Origin: an uncultured Oscillospiraceae bacterium
Lineage (GTDB): Bacteria > Bacillota > Clostridia > Oscillospirales > Ruminococcaceae
Direction of reading: 5' to 3'
Assembly: GCA_900543295.1 (NCBI GenBank)
Contig: UQQY01000116.1
Coordinates: 1-7,492 of the forward strand
Length of the DNA: 7,492 nucleotides
Each line of letters opens with the position of its first letter. The stretch's first letter is position 1. Shown piece after piece: positions 6,218 through 7,492 of this stretch. Made by a program: the position numbers and the translations under genes. The notes beneath the pieces were generated by a model, which searched no databases, was not told the DNA's origin, and saw only the letters and a program-made list of their open reading frames with translations.

Positions 6218-6223
6218 AAGGGG
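6217..6223 (+). promoter_or_regulatory. Ribosome binding site supporting a GTG start at 6231
   Basis: AAAGGGG with a 7-base spacer to GTG 6231. The good spacing and the hydrophilic, basic N terminus that follows support GTG as the true start, with no better in-frame ATG nearby. Confidence 0.65.
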
Positions 6224-6230
6224 CTTCTTT

Positions 6231-7364
6231 GTGGCACAGTATCAGGACATTGACGAATATCGTGAAAAAAAACGCAGACAGAAGCGAAATCGTATTCTTC
6301 TGGCACTCGGGTTTCTTGCGGCTGCACTGGCGGTATTTCTTACCGTTTTCTTTTTAGTCAGAAATAATCGCAAATCCGGTCTGAGCGACGATGCATCTTT
6401 TCCGCTTTCGATTCACGGAGAACAATTGACCGACATCCATAAGGTGGGCGGCAATCTGGCTGTTTTGACACAATCGAGCTTATATGTATACGATACGGGC
6501 GGCTCAGCAAGGTATGATGTCTTGCATGGCTGTACTAATCCGGCTATCTGCGAATCGGGCAACCGTCTTCTAACATATGACCGCGGCGGAACAAAGCTGC
6601 GTGTAGACGATACCAATGGAAACTGTGACGAATTAAACGCGGAAAATACGATTCTTTGTGCGCAGATTGCTTCTGACGGCAGTGTTGTACTAGTCACCAC
6701 GCATGATCAGTATGCTTTCTTTATTCAGGTGTATGATGCGAAAATGAATCTTCGCTATCGATATGGATCTGCAACAGAAAGCTTTAGTATGGTATCCTTT
6801 TCTCCGGATCAGAAGCATATTGCCGCCTGTGCGATTGGTTCCTCTTCCGGCGCGTTTTTAGCAAAGGTTTCCGTATTCGATTATACTACGGAAAAGACGG
6901 CCAGAACCTATGAAATCGCGGATCTGCTTCCGTTGTACGCAGCGTATACTGCTTCTTCAAACTTAATGATAATTGGCAGTGATCGTTTGGTTTTGTTAAA
7001 CGCAGAAACCGGTGAAACATTTGAGACGGAATATGATGGAGCATTGAAGCAATTCGTGTGTGATGCAGACGGTATGACTGCGATTGCTACAGACAATCAG
7101 CTTAATGGCGCATCAACCTTGACGCTTTTTGATAAAAACGGAAAGCAGACGGCAAGCGTTTCTGTGCCGGATTCCCCGCTTGATCTCTGTATTTCGGATA
7201 GTCGGGTTCTTTTTCTTGGAAAAAAAGCGGTCTATCACTATGACCTGTCTCTGAATCTTCAGGAAGAAATCACTTTGGAAAGCAGCGCGCAGAAGATTAC
7301 CTATGCAAACGGATCTATGTTCCTGCTCGGAGCAGACGCCGTCTCAAAATACAGCATTCGCTGA
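6231..7364 (+). CDS. Membrane-anchored beta-propeller-like protein, DUF5711-like
   Basis: Function not known. The 377-residue product has a short basic cytoplasmic tail with KKRRQKRNR (13-21), one hydrophobic helix at about 22-43 (LLALGFLAAALAVFLTVFFL), then a ~330-residue domain expected outside the cell, since the positive tail argues for N-in topology. There is no cleavage motif or lipobox, so it is probably a signal anchor. The outer part repeats short strand patterns resembling propeller blades: SLYVYDTG (83-90), LLTYDRGGTKLRVDD (113-127), FIQVYDAKMNLRYRY (164-178), SFSPDQKHIAA (189-199), VSVFDYTTEKTARTY (213-227), LVLLNAETGE (253-262), TLFDKNGKQ (298-306), and YHYDLSLNLQEE (335-346). 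This suggests a WD40/PQQ-like propeller, by eye only. It resembles DUF5711 proteins of Clostridia; that name is recalled, not searched. Seven cysteines all lie outside the membrane. It stands 22 bases before a CvpA-like gene, so an envelope role is plausible but inferred. Confidence 0.72.
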   Translation: MAQYQDIDEYREKKRRQKRNRILLALGFLAAALAVFLTVFFLVRNNRKSGLSDDASFPLSIHGEQLTDIHKVGGNLAVLTQSSLYVYDTGGSARYDVLHGCTNPAICESGNRLLTYDRGGTKLRVDDTNGNCDELNAENTILCAQIASDGSVVLVTTHDQYAFFIQVYDAKMNLRYRYGSATESFSMVSFSPDQKHIAACAIGSSSGAFLAKVSVFDYTTEKTARTYEIADLLPLYAAYTASSNLMIIGSDRLVLLNAETGETFETEYDGALKQFVCDADGMTAIATDNQLNGASTLTLFDKNGKQTASVSVPDSPLDLCISDSRVLFLGKKAVYHYDLSLNLQEEITLESSAQKITYANGSMFLLGADAVSKYSIR

Positions 7365-7372
7365 TGTATGGA

Positions 7373-7378
7373 AAGGAG
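7373..7378 (+). promoter_or_regulatory. Strong ribosome binding site of the CvpA-family gene
   Basis: AAGGAG with an 8-base spacer to ATG 7387 in the 22-base gap after the propeller-like gene. This marks 7387 as a real start although only 35 codons of the gene are visible. Confidence 0.75.
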
Positions 7379-7386
7379 CAAAAGAT

Positions 7387-7492
7387 ATGACATTGTCGTC
7401 TGTGTTACTTGATCTTATCGCAGTAATCGTTTTCGCATCTCTGGTGATTGGCGGATATAAGAAAGGCTTTCTGAAAACAATTGTACTGGCTG
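7387..7492 (+). CDS. CvpA-family membrane protein, N-terminal fragment (3' end cut)
   Basis: Only 35 codons are visible before the window ends. The translation begins MTLSSVLLDLIAVIVFASLV, continues with IGGYKKGFLKTIVLA, and is open to the edge. A first hydrophobic helix (about residues 5-22) followed by a GYKKGFLKT turn and the start of a second helix is the hallmark opening of CvpA (colicin V production) family proteins, small membrane proteins with about four helices. E. coli CvpA is linked to envelope functions and colicin V export; in Firmicutes the role is poorly defined. It is preceded by an excellent ribosome binding site and is probably cotranscribed with the propeller-like gene. The family call rests on a short N-terminal pattern and could be wrong; that this is a coding start of a membrane protein is much safer. 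Confidence 0.68.
   Translation, partial: MTLSSVLLDLIAVIVFASLVIGGYKKGFLKTIVLA

Noticed and set aside
6265..6272. A8 run in the propeller-like gene as a frameshift site
   Set aside because: It encodes the basic lysine/arginine tail, where A-rich codons are expected, and there is no nearby overlapping frame of interest or stimulatory structure.
6465..6494. TTGACA at 6465-6470 with TATACG or TACGAT boxes 16-18 bases on, inside the propeller-like gene
   Set aside because: The -10 candidates match poorly, and the site lies about 900 bases from the next gene start, so a promoter call is not supported.
1..7492. Mobile elements, CRISPR arrays, tRNA or rRNA genes, riboswitches
   Set aside because: No direct repeat arrays, transposase or integrase motifs or structured leader were seen; there is no intergenic space larger than 37 bases to hold them.

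Overview
The window is a gene-dense bacterial chromosomal segment. All nine recognisable genes lie on the + strand, and neighbouring genes either overlap by 1-11 bases or are separated by 2-37 bases. Strong purine-rich ribosome binding sites, two GTG starts, a group II ECF transporter core, and an ecfA1-ecfA2-ecfT-truA order point to a Gram-positive Firmicute. Together with the mixed base composition (about half G+C by eye) and the membrane-anchored propeller protein next to a CvpA-type protein, this suggests a Clostridia member, probably near the Oscillospiraceae/Ruminococcaceae. That placement is inference from gene content, not from a phylogenetic marker comparison.

Layout, left to right: the C-terminal two thirds of ruvB (Holliday junction helicase motor, cut by the window edge); glmM (phosphoglucosamine mutase, start of UDP-GlcNAc and peptidoglycan precursor synthesis); a class I SAM-dependent methyltransferase of the RlmI/RlmK-like group whose start codon overlaps the glmM stop; ecfA1, ecfA2 and ecfT (the two ATPases and the transmembrane coupling protein of an energy-coupling factor vitamin/metal importer); truA (tRNA pseudouridine synthase for positions 38-40); an unfamiliar membrane-anchored protein with beta-propeller-like repeats (resembles DUF5711 proteins of Clostridia); and the first 35 codons of a CvpA-family membrane protein, cut by the right edge.

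I see no convincing intergenic promoter, riboswitch or rho-independent terminator. No gene-free stretch exceeds 37 bases, so the run can be read as one transcriptional unit or a set of overlapping ones. The genes are mostly housekeeping: DNA repair, cell-wall precursor supply, RNA modification and micronutrient uptake. There is no sign of a mobile element, tRNA/rRNA, CRISPR array or defence island. No ECF substrate-binding (S) component is encoded here, so the core ECF module must serve S components encoded elsewhere.

I do not find an evident new biological system. The least understood part is the right end (propeller-like protein plus CvpA). The most unusual raw-sequence signals are two long perfect inverted repeats lying inside the coding regions of glmM and the methyltransferase, and an A8 run in ecfA2 that sits just before a -1 frame stop.
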